Positions 63,406 to 64,000 of a stretch of 64,000 nt of DNA are shown piece after piece. Position 1 is the first letter of the stretch, and each line of letters begins with the position of its first letter. The stretch lies in assembly GCA_021804565.1 (NCBI GenBank), contig JAJZHK010000008.1, positions 1 to 64,000 of the forward strand, given 5' to 3'. The position numbers and the translations under genes were made by a program. Under the pieces are notes generated by a model that saw only the letters and a list, made by a program, of their open reading frames with translations, searched no databases and was not told the DNA's origin. Origin of the DNA: Pseudomonadota bacterium (GTDB lineage: Bacteria > Pseudomonadota > Gammaproteobacteria > Pseudomonadales > Moraxellaceae).

Positions 63406-64000
63406 ATGCGCCGAGCACTGCTGCGCCTGAGCCTGCCCCTCTACATCGGCCAGATGGCCATCGTCGCCAGCGGCCTGATCGACACCCTCATGGCCGGGCG
63501 GCTGTCAACCCTGGACCTGGCGGCCGTCGGGGTGGCGGCGTCGATACAGACCACCATCACCATGCTCGCGGCCAGCCTGCTCATGGCCCTGCCCCCGCTG
63601 CTCGCCCACCATGCCGGTGCCGCTGACCAGGCGGCCATGCGCCGTGATATGGAGCAGTCCTTGTGGTGGGTTTTCGGGCTGTCGCTGCTGGCCATGCTCA
63701 CCCTGCTCCACCCTGCCCCCTGGCTGGCCCTGGCACAACTGCGACCGGCGCTCGCCGCCAAAGTGGCGGCTTATCTGCAAGCTTCGGCCATCGGGGTGCC
63801 GGCCATGCTCCTGCTGCGCGTCTTCATGGGTTTGTACGCCGGTCTGGCACGCACGCGTCCGGTCATGCTCGTCAACCTGCTCTACCTGGCGGCCAAACCG
63901 GCGCTCAACAGCTTGTGCATGAAAGGCCTGTCGATGGGCGCTGCGGGCTGCGCCCTGGCCTCCTCCATCGACGCCAGCCTGCTCTGCCTGGGCCTGATCG
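63406..64000 (+). CDS. MATE-family efflux protein (partial, C-terminus outside window)
   Basis: The open frame from ATG 63406 runs 198 codons to the window edge without a stop. The first segments LSLPLYIGQMAIVASGLIDT and LMAGRLSTLDLAAVGVAAS are typical of NorM/MATE proteins, which export cationic compounds with Na+ or H+. Six membrane segments are visible. The start lies 4 bases after the previous stop. Confidence 0.88.
   Translation, partial: MRRALLRLSLPLYIGQMAIVASGLIDTLMAGRLSTLDLAAVGVAASIQTTITMLAASLLMALPPLLAHHAGAADQAAMRRDMEQSLWWVFGLSLLAMLTLLHPAPWLALAQLRPALAAKVAAYLQASAIGVPAMLLLRVFMGLYAGLARTRPVMLVNLLYLAAKPALNSLCMKGLSMGAAGCALASSIDASLLCLGLI

Noticed and set aside
61021-64000. A complete integrative conjugative element at the right end
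   Set aside because: Only a coupling ATPase and a nuclease are present; no integrase, oriT, pilus or ATPase VirB4 genes are seen in the window.

Overview
The window looks like chromosome of a GC-rich gammaproteobacterium. Two gene orders match the arrangement I know from Pseudomonas-type genomes: ispB / rplU-rpmA-obgE-proB, and aroQ-accB-accC-prmA-DUF3426-dusB-fis-purH-purD. A birA-coaX-SPOR cluster beside tRNA-Thr agrees. The RegB/RegA redox pair, a class I PHA synthase with phasin, LapD/LapG, and a Gac/Rsm-type small RNA also fit a respiring, polyhydroxyalkanoate-storing, surface-attaching gammaproteobacterium. The genus cannot be named from sequence alone.

Layout. 1-1268 is a scar of mobile DNA: an Xre-type regulator with a palindromic operator, an abiEi antitoxin gene broken by two internal deletions, and a 5'-truncated excisionase-like regulator. 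1269-5703 holds a TlpA-like thioredoxin, an outer-membrane protein with a Cys-rich mature N-terminus, RegA/RegB and a membrane protein of unknown function. 5860-10692 is carbon storage and overflow: a MaoC-phosphotransacetylase fusion, acetate kinase, PhaC and a phasin. 10922-14590 has tRNA-Thr, SPOR protein, CoaX, BirA and a periplasmic binding lipoprotein. 14762-15144 is non-coding and holds a CsrB/RsmZ-family RNA with a perfect GacA box upstream.

15177-28142 carries a LysR/pirin/nitroreductase/DoxX stress cluster, an ABC1 kinase, an E1alpha-E1beta-E2 2-oxoacid dehydrogenase operon, a split type II secretion set (gspN-gspC-gspD), a DUF481 protein, an H-NS-like protein and a TauE exporter. 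28139-35322 is a TetR-controlled RND efflux operon and a nitroreductase. 35349-42851 is translation and RNA metabolism: proB, obgE, rpmA, rplU, ispB, tRNA-Pro, rhlB coupled to a membrane-bound cold-shock protein, and a free cold-shock protein with a structured leader. 42841-46559 is the c-di-GMP adhesion switch (DUF2333, LapD, LapG). 46685-57875 is core metabolism. 57920-64000 has a HugZ-like protein, an alkyltransferase-like protein, AmpG, a response regulator with a dead GGDEF domain, an orphan coupling-protein ATPase paired with a MOB_C-like nuclease, a small membrane protein and the start of a MATE transporter.

The points most worth following are the Rsm-type RNA with its GacA site, the orphan T4CP/MOB_C pair, and the cold-shock/RhlB coupling.
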